Program-made: the position numbers and the translations under genes
Source of the DNA: Calditrichota bacterium
GTDB taxonomy: Bacteria > Calditrichota > Calditrichia > Calditrichales > J004
Direction of reading: 5' to 3'
Assembly: GCA_013112635.1 (NCBI GenBank)
Contig: JABFGF010000017.1
Span: forward strand, 1 to 36,609
DNA length: 36,609 bases
The notes under the pieces: model-generated
Databases searched by the model: none
Seen by the model: only the letters and a program-made list of their open reading frames with translations
What the model was told of the DNA's origin: nothing
Part shown: positions 21,935 through 33,100 of the stretch, one piece after another
Layout of the letters: each line of letters opens with the position of its first letter
How positions within the stretch are numbered: position 1 is the first letter of the stretch

Positions 21935-24900
21935 ATGAGTCATCGCCAGTTTTATCTTTTTTTTCTTACCCTGTTTCTTATCAATTTTTTATTCAGCTCG
22001 GAAATTTATAACCCTCAAATTGAAGATCCCATTCTCGAGACATGGCGCTGGCGGCATTTAAATGAGTTAGATGGAAAAGGTGTTCGCTGTATTGAGGAAG
22101 ATAACAATCAGGTGATGTGGTTTGGATCGGACAAGGGAGTCATCAGTTATAACGGCCTTGAGTGGAAAATTTATGGAAATGAGGACGGTATTAGTGGTTT
22201 GCCGGTTTTTTGTGTGAAAGCTATTTCAGATGGCCGGATTATAGCTGGTTCTAGCGCTGGTTTCAGTATATGGGAAAATCAAAAATGGACGCCGGCTTTT
22301 AGCGATTCTGCAGCCTCCGGTTTAATTGTAAATGAAATAATAGAACTTATTGATGGGACTGTTCTTTGTGCTACAAATTATGGTTTGATCCATATAAAAA
22401 AGAATGAGCAAATTTTTTATTTCGATCAAAATGGATTTGATCAATTTGAAACCATAATTCCAACTAATTCCTTATTCTTGATTGATACATCTTTAACATT
22501 GAAACCACGGTTTAACATTGCGAGTCTGGTTCAAGGTAAAAATGGTAATATTTGGTTTGCAACTGGATATGATAACGGCCGATCTGGGAGGATTATTAAG
22601 ACACGATTAGGTTCAGATGGCAATTTGAAAAATTTTAATGTATTTCATGAGGAGAGTGTTAAGGATAAATTTTTTAATGGAACTCATTTATTTGAAAGTG
22701 AATCCGGAACCTTGTGGAACATCCCTGAGCAGTTTGACCAGGGACTAACACGATTTTCGCATGGGCAATCGGATGTAAAAACATTGAGTAAATTATTCGG
22801 TGGAGACAATGTTTATACAAGTATAATTCAGGTCTCAGATGGTACTATTTTTATGGGCGGTTTTGGACGGTTTTTTACCTATAAAAATAATCAGTGGAAA
22901 TTATATCAGGCACCTGCCATTCCTGTTCCGTCATCTAATCGAATATTGTTTTTTGAAGATTCACGTGGAGATGTTTGGTTAGCCGGAAAGCAGAATGAAG
23001 TTTTCCTATTAGAATATTCTACAAAAAACTGGGCTACTTATTCAAACCTTAATTATCAGGATCAAACTAAAGATGGTGTTACCTGGTTTGTTGATGTTTA
23101 TGGAAAGGTTGTAAAAAAAGAGAACGACTCCTGGACGGCGTACGGTAAAGAGGATGGGCTCATGTCGCACCCTGTCAGGGTTTTTATCTCAAGTCATGGA
23201 CAGGTTTGGGCTTCGGGAAGTGATAAGGGCACAGCATGTGTGGCATATTTAAAAAATGATTATTGGATTAAAAAAATATTTCCTCAATTATCCTGGGGGA
23301 TCGACACCAGAAGCGTTTACGAAGATTTTAGTGGGGCTCTTTGGTTCGGGTGCAATATTGATATTCAGCCTAAAAAGGGGCATTTGGGTGGTGTGATAAA
23401 ATTACCAGATCCTCAAAATAACCCGGGCCATTTCATTCAATATCGTTTACCACAAAAAGAAATGGGAGTTTATGGAATTGGCCAATCGAAAGATAATAAA
23501 CTTTGGATTGCCGGCGTGAATGGATGTTATTTTGATGATGAACAATGGCGGCCAATCACTGATCCAAAAGAATTTCAATATCACACAGATTGCATGTTTA
23601 CCAGCCAGGATAGCATACTGTGGGTTGGCTCCAGGAATTATGGATTATTTAGGTATGATGGCCTGGAATGGACAAATTTCACCATGGAAAATGGTTTATC
23701 AAATAATTCAATTACCAGCATTTATGCCAGCTCTGATTCATTAATCTGGGTATCTACTGCAAAAGGCATTAGCCGGTTTGATGGAAATAGCTGGAATAAC
23801 AATATTTTTCCCACTGAATTAAACATTCAAAAAGAAGGTGGGGAGATACGAATGGGGCGTGATGGAACTTTGTGGATAAATAACTCTTCCCGTGATTGGA
23901 ACAGACGTTTGTTAACAGGTATATCTGTTGAAAAATTGATAGATTCTGGATTTAGGGTAGTTTTTTATCATCCTGATGAAAGAGCACCGGAAACATTAGT
24001 TGGGCGCTATGAGCAGGAAGTCTCATCTACAGGGAACACATCAATATCATGGACAGGAAGCGACCCGTATTCCAAAACATCAGTTGAGAACCTGCAATAC
24101 TCATTTCGAATGGACAAAGGTAAATGGACAAGTTTTTCAAATGAAAACAGCAATTTCTTTTCTGAATTGAAACCAGGCGATCATCTCCTTGAGGTTCGTG
24201 CAAGGGATATGGATTTTAATGTTGATCTATCCCCACTTAAAATACGGTTCAATGTGTTGTATCCTTTTTATTTGAGGCCTGCTTTTTATATTCCAATTAT
24301 TTTACTTTCTGTGCTGAGCGGATTGCTATTATTAAGGGTTATCAGGCGTGGACGCGAAATTAGACAGGCAAAGAAAGAAACAGATAATATTCTCAAAAAT
24401 ATAGAACAAGGTCTTTTCTTACTCGATCACAATAATCAACTTAGTTCACAATATTCAGAATTTTTAAAAAAGGTTTTTAAAGAAGATAGTTTAACAAATC
24501 TAAGCCTGATTGAATTGTTAAAGGGAAAAGTTTCTGATGATATAATAGAAGGCACAGTTTCTTTTCTAGAAGTAATGCTTCTCCAGGATGTGGACCAACA
24601 AATGTTGGATGACTTAAATCCCTTAAACCAGGTAAAATTTGAATATCAGGGTAGCAACGAATCCAGGTTTTTTTCTTTTAGGTTTAGACGAATTCAATTA
24701 ACTGGAAATGCTAAAAATGAGCATAATTTGATTGTCGTTGTTCAGGATATTACTGAAAAAATCACATTAGGAAAGAAGCTTGAAAAAGCAAAAGAAGATG
24801 CCGATCTGCAAATGAACTTGATGTTGAGTATCTTGAATGTGGAACCAGGCTTATTAGACGAATTTTTAAATAATGCTGAAAATGACATTTCTAATATTTC

Positions 24901-25783
24901 CTCTGTGCTTGAAAATCCAAATATATACAATAATCCAAAAGATAGCTTAGAAGCAATTTACCGATCCGTACATTCACTTAAAGGGAATGCTGGCTTGCTA
25001 TCATTAAATGTTTTTGCAGATCTGGCACACAGTTATGAAGATAAAATAAGCGAACTGCAAAAAAAGGAAAAATTGAATTCTGATGATATCATTTATTTAA
25101 AAGATAATATGAAAAATATTACAAAATCTTTATCTGATATTCATGGATTGCTTGACCGGATAAGTACTATCCATAACAAAATGCAAACAAAAAGTGAAAA
25201 TAACGAAAAACACTTATTAAAATCCCTGGAAAACTTAGTACGCCGGGTTGCGAAAGATGAAGGCAAAAATGCAAAATTAATTTACGAAGGGTTTCAATTA
25301 CAAGATATACCAAAAAGCAATCAAAAATTAATAGTTGATATTTTGATTCAGCTAATTAAGAACTCTGTTGCACATGGAATTGAATCCAATGATGATCGAA
25401 AGAAACTAAAAAAGGATAAAGTCGGCAAAATTGAATTGTCCAGTTGTAAAAGCGATGGTGAATTTGGAATCATAATAAGAGATGATGGCTACGGTTTAAA
25501 ACTTGATAAACTTAGAAGTAAGGCGATTGAATCAGGGAAATTCTCAAATGAAGAAATAAATAATTGGTCAAAAGAATTGTTAGCAGATACAATATTTACA
25601 TCTGGGATATCTACGACTGATCAGGCTAATTTGAGTTCCGGACGCGGAGTAGGATTGGATGCAGTAAAAGAAATTGTTAAATCATTGCATGGAAAAATTA
25701 CTGTGGATTTTGAAGAAGATGAGTTTTGCCAATTTAGTGTTATGTTTCCTACATACCAAGAAGGCACCCATCAGGAAAAATAA
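21935..25783 (+). CDS. Beta-propeller membrane sensor with PAS-like, HPt and CheA-type kinase domains
   Basis: This 1282-residue protein looks like a chimeric histidine kinase. After a signal peptide (about 1-22) come Reg_prop propeller repeats (about 35-660; VMWFGSDKGVISYNG, ILWVGSRNYGLFRYDG, LIWVSTAKGISRFDG), a Y_Y_Y-like module (about 690-775), a membrane helix (about 782-803), and a PAS-like domain (about 815-940; NIEQGLFLLD, QYSEFL, VVVQDITEK). Next is an HPt domain with the likely phosphorylated His1013 in RSVHSLKGNAG, and a CheA-type ATPase: N-box Asn1143 in LIKNSVAHGIES, DDGYGL at 1183-1188 and SSGRGVGLDAV at 1234-1244. There is no CheW-like coupling domain and no receiver. ATG 21935 follows AGGAGA by 6 nt. 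No response regulator is adjacent; recN converges with a 2-bp gap. Ordinary propeller sensors use HisKA cores, so this fusion is unusual. Confidence 0.88.
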   Translation: MSHRQFYLFFLTLFLINFLFSSEIYNPQIEDPILETWRWRHLNELDGKGVRCIEEDNNQVMWFGSDKGVISYNGLEWKIYGNEDGISGLPVFCVKAISDGRIIAGSSAGFSIWENQKWTPAFSDSAASGLIVNEIIELIDGTVLCATNYGLIHIKKNEQIFYFDQNGFDQFETIIPTNSLFLIDTSLTLKPRFNIASLVQGKNGNIWFATGYDNGRSGRIIKTRLGSDGNLKNFNVFHEESVKDKFFNGTHLFESESGTLWNIPEQFDQGLTRFSHGQSDVKTLSKLFGGDNVYTSIIQVSDGTIFMGGFGRFFTYKNNQWKLYQAPAIPVPSSNRILFFEDSRGDVWLAGKQNEVFLLEYSTKNWATYSNLNYQDQTKDGVTWFVDVYGKVVKKENDSWTAYGKEDGLMSHPVRVFISSHGQVWASGSDKGTACVAYLKNDYWIKKIFPQLSWGIDTRSVYEDFSGALWFGCNIDIQPKKGHLGGVIKLPDPQNNPGHFIQYRLPQKEMGVYGIGQSKDNKLWIAGVNGCYFDDEQWRPITDPKEFQYHTDCMFTSQDSILWVGSRNYGLFRYDGLEWTNFTMENGLSNNSITSIYASSDSLIWVSTAKGISRFDGNSWNNNIFPTELNIQKEGGEIRMGRDGTLWINNSSRDWNRRLLTGISVEKLIDSGFRVVFYHPDERAPETLVGRYEQEVSSTGNTSISWTGSDPYSKTSVENLQYSFRMDKGKWTSFSNENSNFFSELKPGDHLLEVRARDMDFNVDLSPLKIRFNVLYPFYLRPAFYIPIILLSVLSGLLLLRVIRRGREIRQAKKETDNILKNIEQGLFLLDHNNQLSSQYSEFLKKVFKEDSLTNLSLIELLKGKVSDDIIEGTVSFLEVMLLQDVDQQMLDDLNPLNQVKFEYQGSNESRFFSFRFRRIQLTGNAKNEHNLIVVVQDITEKITLGKKLEKAKEDADLQMNLMLSILNVEPGLLDEFLNNAENDISNISSVLENPNIYNNPKDSLEAIYRSVHSLKGNAGLLSLNVFADLAHSYEDKISELQKKEKLNSDDIIYLKDNMKNITKSLSDIHGLLDRISTIHNKMQTKSENNEKHLLKSLENLVRRVAKDEGKNAKLIYEGFQLQDIPKSNQKLIVDILIQLIKNSVAHGIESNDDRKKLKKDKVGKIELSSCKSDGEFGIIIRDDGYGLKLDKLRSKAIESGKFSNEEINNWSKELLADTIFTSGISTTDQANLSSGRGVGLDAVKEIVKSLHGKITVDFEEDEFCQFSVMFPTYQEGTHQEK

Positions 25784-25785
25784 AC

Positions 25786-27501
25786 TCACTTTATTTTAGA
25801 GGCTTCATTCAGTAATTGCGAGGCATTATCCAAAGCCTGTTGGGAAAGTGATACACCGCCTAACAAGTTAGCAATCTCAGAAACCTGGTCTTCAAAATCG
25901 AGAGTGTTTATTGAGACTTTAGTAATGCCGGCCTCGGCTTTTTTATCAACTTTGAAATGACTATCGGCAAAAGCAGCGATTTGAGGTAAATGAGTGATGC
26001 AAATTACCTGGTGATATCTGGAAAGCTCACTAATTTTTTTACCAACAATTTGGGCTACTTTTCCTGAAATTCCGCTGTCAATTTCATCAAAAACCAAAAC
26101 AGGCATTTTATCTTTTTCAGCTAATACAGATTTTAATGCCAGCATAATTCTTGAAATTTCCCCACCGGAAGCAATTTTATTTATTGGTTTAATTCCTTCA
26201 CCTGGGTTTGGTGAAAAGTTGATTAGAATTTGATCAAATCCTGTTGGGAAAAGTTTTACTTTCTGCTGGCCGATTTCAAATGGACTATCACCAAAGGAAA
26301 CACTTTCCTGAACAAATTCAAAGCGACTGTCCTTCATACCAATCTCATCAAGAAAAGCACTTAATTTTCGTTCAAATTCCCGTGCTGCTTCTTTTCTTTT
26401 TTGAGAAAGTTCAATCCCGCTATCCAAAATTATCTTTTCGATTTGTGATTTTTCTTTTTTAAGATTTGCAAGGTGCGAGTCATAATTTTCAATTTCATCA
26501 AGCTTGGTTTTTAACTCGTTTTTAAAACTTAGTAAATCAGGAATGTCAGATTTCTGGTACTTTTTTAGAAGGAATTCAATTTGTGCAATATGCTGCCTTA
26601 AAGATTCCGCTCTTTTAGGATCAAATTCCAAATTGCTCAAATAGCGTTCGCTAAACTGCCCGATCTCTTCAATTGTTTCCCGGGATGAAATGAGATTTTT
26701 TAAGAGTTCTTCAAATTGGTGATCAATAGCGGCTAAATTTTTTAAATGGTTTTCTGATTCGGTAACCAATTTGGTGGCGTTTATTTCACCCAATGTCAGA
26801 TTGTCAATTAAAAACTGGGCCGATTGATGAACTTTTTCATAATTAGATAAAATAGCCAATTCATCTTTCAACTGAACGAAATCTATTTCTTCCAGCCCGG
26901 CTTCTTCAATTTCTCCGATCTGAAAATTATACAAATCTTTCATTTGTAATGCTTTGGCCCGCTCATCCTCTAATCTTTTTAGATCGTTTTTTAGTGTTTG
27001 GTAATTCTTTACCATAGTACCAAAATCATTTACGCTACTTTGCAGGCTTGCGAATGAATCAAGATAGCTTAAGTGGTTTTCCGGATGTAATAAAACCTGG
27101 TGTTGGTGTTGTCCATGTAAGTCAATTAAAAATGTGCTTATCTGGTTTAAGCTACTCAAATGAACGGGCGTATCATTTAAAAAAATTCTTGATGATCCGG
27201 ATTGGTTAATTTCCTTTCGTATTAAAAGTATGTTATCCTCAATTTCGATTTCCAAATGTTGTAGATGTGGAATAATCTCAGGGCGTTCAGAGAGGTTAAT
27301 TTCAGCCTCGATAACAGCTTTTTTTGAACCGGCTTTTATAAAATCCAGGTTGCTTCTTTCACCACACAATTGACTAATAGCGTTTACAAGAATTGATTTT
27401 CCCGCGCCACTTTCACCGGTAAGAATATTTAATCCTTTTTGGAACAGGATTTCAGAATTATCAATTAAAGCAAAGTTTTTTATTAATAAAGATTTTATCA
27501 T
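25786..27501 (-). CDS. recN: DNA repair protein RecN
   Basis: This SMC-like cytosolic ATPase acts in double-strand-break repair. The 571-residue length is standard. The N-terminal head carries Walker A GESGAGKSIL (about 29-38), a long coiled-coil region covers about 150-375, and the C-terminal head has the signature ASGGEISRIMLALKSVL (about 443-459) and Walker B PVLVFDEIDSGISG (about 467-480), followed by CITHLPQIAAFADSHF. It stands alone on the minus strand between two large surface/sensor genes; its stop is 2 bp from the stop of the propeller/CheA-like kinase. Confidence 0.95.
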   Translation of the reverse strand: MIKSLLIKNFALIDNSEILFQKGLNILTGESGAGKSILVNAISQLCGERSNLDFIKAGSKKAVIEAEINLSERPEIIPHLQHLEIEIEDNILLIRKEINQSGSSRIFLNDTPVHLSSLNQISTFLIDLHGQHQHQVLLHPENHLSYLDSFASLQSSVNDFGTMVKNYQTLKNDLKRLEDERAKALQMKDLYNFQIGEIEEAGLEEIDFVQLKDELAILSNYEKVHQSAQFLIDNLTLGEINATKLVTESENHLKNLAAIDHQFEELLKNLISSRETIEEIGQFSERYLSNLEFDPKRAESLRQHIAQIEFLLKKYQKSDIPDLLSFKNELKTKLDEIENYDSHLANLKKEKSQIEKIILDSGIELSQKRKEAAREFERKLSAFLDEIGMKDSRFEFVQESVSFGDSPFEIGQQKVKLFPTGFDQILINFSPNPGEGIKPINKIASGGEISRIMLALKSVLAEKDKMPVLVFDEIDSGISGKVAQIVGKKISELSRYHQVICITHLPQIAAFADSHFKVDKKAEAGITKVSINTLDFEDQVSEIANLLGGVSLSQQALDNASQLLNEASKIK

Positions 27502-27556
27502 ATTAACATATTTGATTGGTCTGTAATTTTGGTGCTAATTATTTATTAGTACATTT

Positions 27557-29917
27557 TTATTTGCGTACAACGGCAATTTTTCCTGCTACTGATTTCCCAT
27601 CTTCAGTAAATGCCAAAAATAAATAAATCCCGCTGGAAACAGAATTTCCGTTGTTATCTTTTCCGTTCCAGGTTGCTCTGCTGCCCTCAACCTGTTTGTT
27701 TTTTGTGGTAAGCTGTCTAATTAGATTACCATTAATATCCAATATTTTTACAATAGAATTTTCTTTTAACTTTTTAATTATAAACGGAGTGTTTTTATCA
27801 CCTATAATAAATGGGTTTGGCCCAGCTTGCACATTGTTATAGTTATCCTGTATTTCTGAAAAAGATCCTCTAAAGATGGAAATGCCATGTTCGGTTCCAA
27901 TAAGGGTTTCAGAATTTTTTTTATCAACAAAAACGCTATACACAGTATTGCTTATCAAACCGCTGTTTTCTGTAGTATACGTGGTCCATGCTCCTGTTTC
28001 AAAAGCACTGAAGCCGCCTTTAAGTATAGTCAATCCTCCGGAAGTGGCTATCCATTTATTATTAAATTCATCAGTAACCACTTGGCTTATCACGTCATTA
28101 GCAGGACCATTTTCACCAAAATGCCGGAAGAGGTTTAGACCGTCATAGGAATGTATTCCGCCTTCTGTTCCAATCCACATAATGCCATCATTATCTTTGG
28201 CCAACGAGGATATTTTATCACTAGTAAGAGCACTATTACTAGATTGAAACCTGAATAACTCATCATCCCCTTTATTAAAAAGTGTGTTATTGTGATTTAA
28301 AATATATATGCCATCGCCATTGGTGCCAATCCAGAGATATCCAAAATCATCAAATGCAATTGAAGATATTCCTCCTTCATCAAGAGAAATTCTATCAGCA
28401 ATACCAAAGTACGCCCATTTTTCCGGCGAGAGATCCAATTGTCCGTTACTATTGTAGGGCGCAGAGACAATATAGTTTCCATTTGAAGCATAGGAGTTTA
28501 CTATCCATAAGCGTCCATTTGGACCTTCTGTAAAAGCAGTTATAACTTCGTAGTCAATTGTTGGATCTCCAACATGACTAAAGAACCCTTGATAATCTGT
28601 AGAAATTGGAGAAATTGGATTATGTATAATAGTATCTTTTGTTGTAGCTATCTGTGTACCACTATGCTGATGGTTGTGAAAGTAGTTATAGCTCTGACCA
28701 TTAAAAACGGCAATGCCACCACCCCAGGTTGCTAGCCAAACATTTTTAAAACGATCTTGGTGAATATAATTCGTGTTACCAAGCTTATTCCAGCTTGCCC
28801 CACTATAAGTATAGTTTGTCCAGATTCCTTCATTGTATAAATAATAACCTTGGGTAGGTGTCAATTTAAATTTACCACTACTTGCCCAAATCCTGTCATT
28901 GTCATCACGAATAATAAATCGAACATGATTTTCTAAGGGACCTTCCAGAGTAATTGAGATATTGTTTTCTTTGTTAAATATTCCACCTTTTGTATGGCCA
29001 CTCCAAATACTATTATTACTATCCACTGAAAGAGATGTAATATTTTTTGAATATATTGATGTATTTTGAAGCCCACTTGATGGTGAGTAGCTAAAAATCT
29101 GAGACCCGTTTGCAACCAGTAAATTATCTTCATCATACCCAATATGTGTAATTTCTGCTCCGGTAAATAATCCATTGTTTTCTATTGAGTTTTCATTTGA
29201 AACATAAGCCAAGCCATTATTTGTACCAAGCCAGAGTTTTTCCTCAAATACGGATAAAGATAAAATATTCTGATGAGGTAATCCGTCAGCTGTAGTGTAT
29301 AATACCCAGTTCTGTGGATCACTTAGTGTAACAGTTGTGAAATCGGATGGAGCGCTCAAGAGCCCAATATCTGTAGCCAGCCAAACCCGTTTATTAAAAA
29401 TGGCAATTTCGTTTATAGATGAGATAAGATCAGGAAAATTCACAAAAAAGTCATTAAACTCGTATTGCCCATTTTTTCTAACAAATGTGGCGATTGTTTT
29501 TCCGGGTAAACCTTTGTTTTCTGTGGCAACCCAGAGTGTATCATCTTTTATATAAAGGTCATTAACATCAACCCCCTCAAACGTAAGGTTTGTCCACTCA
29601 TTTGTAACAGGGGTATAATCCTGGATAAAACCATCTTTTCCACCAAAAATAACATGCTCATGTTTATCAACTACAACAGATTGTAATTTTATTGATTGCA
29701 AACCATTTGTATTCGTCCATTTCCGGATTTCAGTTGTTTGTATATTATAAGAAAAGGCACCACCATTTGACACAGCCCAAACAGTATTATTAAGAATCGC
29801 TGTGTCTGTTATATCATTCATATTAGTAATGGATTCCCAATCCTGAAATTGGGCGAGAGTTTGGTTTATAATAAACAGTAGAAATAAAAAAGATTTTAAC
29901 ATAATACTTAGCTTCAT
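27557..29917 (-). CDS. Secreted two-propeller protein with C-terminal sorting domain, PorZ-like
   Basis: This 786-residue secreted protein has a signal peptide (about 1-22, FLFLLFIINQTLAQ) and many propeller blades of the form LWIGTNGDGIYIL, MWIGTEGGIHSYDG and KWIATSGGLTIL, enough for two beta-propellers. It ends in a FlgD-like/type-A sorting module (about 694-786) with AGPNPFII, VKILDINGNLIRQL and WNGKDNNGNSVSSGIYLFL. Length, the two-propeller plan, the start (DWESITNMNDITD, VWAVSNGGAFSYNI, TNTNGLQSIKLQSV) and the C-terminal domain resemble PorZ, a surface component of the type IX secretion system in Porphyromonas. The resemblance is from memory; a generic secreted Reg_prop protein is the alternative. 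No strong ribosome site precedes the ATG. It is divergent from the NarL-type propeller kinase. Confidence 0.75.
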   Translation of the reverse strand: MKLSIMLKSFLFLLFIINQTLAQFQDWESITNMNDITDTAILNNTVWAVSNGGAFSYNIQTTEIRKWTNTNGLQSIKLQSVVVDKHEHVIFGGKDGFIQDYTPVTNEWTNLTFEGVDVNDLYIKDDTLWVATENKGLPGKTIATFVRKNGQYEFNDFFVNFPDLISSINEIAIFNKRVWLATDIGLLSAPSDFTTVTLSDPQNWVLYTTADGLPHQNILSLSVFEEKLWLGTNNGLAYVSNENSIENNGLFTGAEITHIGYDEDNLLVANGSQIFSYSPSSGLQNTSIYSKNITSLSVDSNNSIWSGHTKGGIFNKENNISITLEGPLENHVRFIIRDDNDRIWASSGKFKLTPTQGYYLYNEGIWTNYTYSGASWNKLGNTNYIHQDRFKNVWLATWGGGIAVFNGQSYNYFHNHQHSGTQIATTKDTIIHNPISPISTDYQGFFSHVGDPTIDYEVITAFTEGPNGRLWIVNSYASNGNYIVSAPYNSNGQLDLSPEKWAYFGIADRISLDEGGISSIAFDDFGYLWIGTNGDGIYILNHNNTLFNKGDDELFRFQSSNSALTSDKISSLAKDNDGIMWIGTEGGIHSYDGLNLFRHFGENGPANDVISQVVTDEFNNKWIATSGGLTILKGGFSAFETGAWTTYTTENSGLISNTVYSVFVDKKNSETLIGTEHGISIFRGSFSEIQDNYNNVQAGPNPFIIGDKNTPFIIKKLKENSIVKILDINGNLIRQLTTKNKQVEGSRATWNGKDNNGNSVSSGIYLFLAFTEDGKSVAGKIAVVRK

Positions 29918-30058
29918 TTATAATATAGATGAGATTTTCGTTTTAATGTTTAGAACACATTATAATAATTTTTAATATACGAAAAGGTAAAATTTTATCC
30001 GCTAATAAAAAATCCCTATCAAAAATTTTAGTTATAAATATAATCTTTTATGCATTTG

Positions 30059-30088
30059 TTGACAAAACGGCAATATCATTTTTTTATA
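30059..30088 (+). promoter_or_regulatory. Possible sigma-70 promoter of the propeller kinase operon
   Basis: TTGACA (30059-30064) and TTTATA (30083-30088) are separated by 18 nt, about 110 nt before the kinase ATG. The surrounding 29918-30199 gap is very AT-rich, so a chance match is possible. Nothing else in this gap is recognisable. Confidence 0.35.
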
Positions 30089-30199
30089 AATTCTTCAGTA
30101 GAAATGAGCAAACCAGAAATTTGTTCATTGCAAATTGACCTTCAGCAGGCCAGCTATTAGATTAATTTTCAAATTAGGCAGTTTTCGGCGTGATAAATT

Positions 30200-33100
30200 A
30201 TGAAACAATTTTTATTCCTGACATCCTTTTGTTTTCTATTATTTTCAAATGTTCTGGCACAAAAATCTAAATTTGACCAGATCTTTTTGCAAGATGGATT
30301 GTCACAAAGCCATGTTAGCGACATTCTTCAGGACAAGTTTGGATATATTTGGTTTGCAACCCACGATGGCCTTAACAGATATGATGGATACAATATAAAA
30401 ATATTTCGCCACGATCCGGGTGAACCGGGTTCAATAAAAGGCAATTGGATAAATAATATTTATACGGATAGTCAGGGAAGAATCTGGTGTGTACTTGGAA
30501 TTGGCGGGGTGAGTATTTATAACCCCAAAACAAATTCTTTTACTTATCTTAATAAAAACAAAAGTGAAGTATCTTTAGTCGATGATCTGATTTTAGATTT
30601 TTGCGAAGATTATCAGGGCAATGTCATTTTAACCACACCAAAAGGTTTGAATATTATCCCGGCCAACTTTTTAATTAATCCAGAATCAAAAATTTTAAGC
30701 TTTTCTAAAGCGACTGTCAAATGTGCGGTAGATAGTTTTAATGGTGTTTGGGGATTAGCGGCAGATGGATTGTTATATCGCTTTACTATATTTGGAAATA
30801 CGATGAGCCCACATGAGCTTATTTATAATGAGAACATTGATGACAAGAATATATCAAACCTTGGTCCAAATCAGCTCTTTGTTCATAATGGCAATTCTAT
30901 CTGGCTAACAAAAGGCTCAGGTCAGATTGTTAATTATGTAATTCAAGATGACCAGCAAATAAAGGAAGGTGTTTATTTTCAAACCGAGAATAATGATGAT
31001 GTTATAGCAATAAAAAGTATCAATTCTTCAGTTTATTTTGTCACAAAAACAGGGGGGCTTTATTCAAATAACATGGGTAAGTTTACAAAATTACAAGCCT
31101 TCTCATTTATACTACGGTCTGTGGTTTCAGACAAAAAGGGGATTCTGTGGTTGATTTCCAACTCGAATGAGCTAATCCAGTTTAATGTAAATGATAATGC
31201 AACTGATAGATTTTCTATGGGCGAAAGTTTAACATCACGCGATTTTACTACAGCTCTATTCACAGATAATTCGCAAAATATCTGGATTGGAACAAATCGA
31301 AAAGGAGTTTTGAAATTCAGCCCAAATAAAGTTTTATTTCAACATTTTGTTGGTGATAAAAACAATCCATTGGTTACTTCCTTTGCAGAAAAGTCAAAAA
31401 ATGAGATGTATATCGGGACATTTGGGGCAGGATTGTTTTTGTATAATTCCCGAGAAAAATCATTAACTAACATATCCAAGGAACCGTCACATATATCAAG
31501 CCTGGAAATAGATAAGAAAGGTAGTTTATGGTTAGGTTCTGCAAATGGTGTTGTCTTTAAAATAGAGCAATCCGGATCTCAAATTTTTAAAACAAGCATT
31601 TCAGCAGGGTACAATATTCGTGATATACTAAAATGGGAAAACAATCTTTATCTGGCAACCGATGGCAAGGGGCTTGTCAAATATAATCTGGCTAAAAAAA
31701 CGTATAAGTATTTTGAGGTTAAATCTGATGGGCGCGGAACAAGTTCCCATTTTGTATGGGCACTTCATCGGGATAAATATGATAAAATTTGGCTAGGAAT
31801 GGCAGCTGGTGGTCTAAACAGGTACGATCCACAATCAGGTCGATTTGATTATTTTTTTGATGACCCACAAAATAAAGCTGCACTTAATAATAAAACTGTT
31901 AATACGATGTATGAAGATTCTGATAACCTGTGGCTTGGTACTTACAGCGGTGGTTTAAATAAGCTTTCATTAAATACCTTAACTTTTTCTGCTATAACCC
32001 AAAAAAATGGTATTAGTGGTAATATGATCACCGGAATTATACCTGGTAATAACAATTCTCTTTGGTTGGCAACGAACAATGGAGTAACTCAATATAATAT
32101 TGTTTCCGGCAAAAGTAAGCTATATGATATCAGTGATGGTTTGCAAAGCAACGAGTTTTATCCTGGAGCGTCTTATAAAAGTACTGATGGCCATATATAT
32201 TTTGGAGGTATTAATGGCTTTAATTTTTTTAGCCCTGATAGCATAAATAAAAATCCCAATCCACCGGATATTATAATTACCGGTTTTAATGTGCATAATC
32301 AACCAGATAGTATTTTAACCGGGTTGTACAATTTTCCTATGACTGGTGGTGAAGAGATTATTCTTGATTATGATCATAACTATATTTCAGTTGAGTTTAG
32401 CGCGACAGATTTCACATCGCCCGCAAAAAACCAATATGCATACAGATTAACCCCAATTGATGAAAAGTATTTGTATATTGGTAACCGTCATCATGCCAGT
32501 TATAATAATCTGGATCCCGGTTCATATTCTTTAACCATAAAAGCATCAAATAACCATGGTGTTTGGAACGAAAATGGTATTTCTATAAAACTAATTATCA
32601 AACCTCCTTTTTGGCAAACAGTGTGGTTTTATATTTTAATTTTTGTTCTGCTAACAAGTATGCTCATTTTTTCCCATCGCCGCAGGGTTAAGGCCAAGCT
32701 GAAACGCGCGTTAGAGATTGAACATATTCGTGAAGAAGAGCAAACCCGAATCCGTATAAAAACAGCCCGTGATTTTCATGATGAAATGGGACATCGTTTG
32801 ACACGCATTTCGATGCTCACTGAACTAATCAGCCGTAAAGAAAATAAATACTCCAAAGAGTTTAAATACCTTTTAAGCCAGATTAGTGATAATGCAAACA
32901 ATCTGTATCTTGGTGCCAGGGATTTTATTTGGGCAATTGATCCGAGGAATGATTCTTTTTATGAGATGGCAATCAGGATGAAAGATTTTGGTGATGAACT
33001 TTATGACAGCACCGGGATCGATTTCCGTGTTAAGGGCATTATAACATCCCTTGAAATTGTTAATATGAGCATGGATTTACGCCGGCAAATACCTTTAATA

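Noticed and set aside
24390-25783. Classical chemotaxis CheA
   Set aside because: The CheA-like part is fused to a membrane propeller sensor, lacks the CheW-like coupling domain, and no cheW, cheY, cheB or receptor gene is present.
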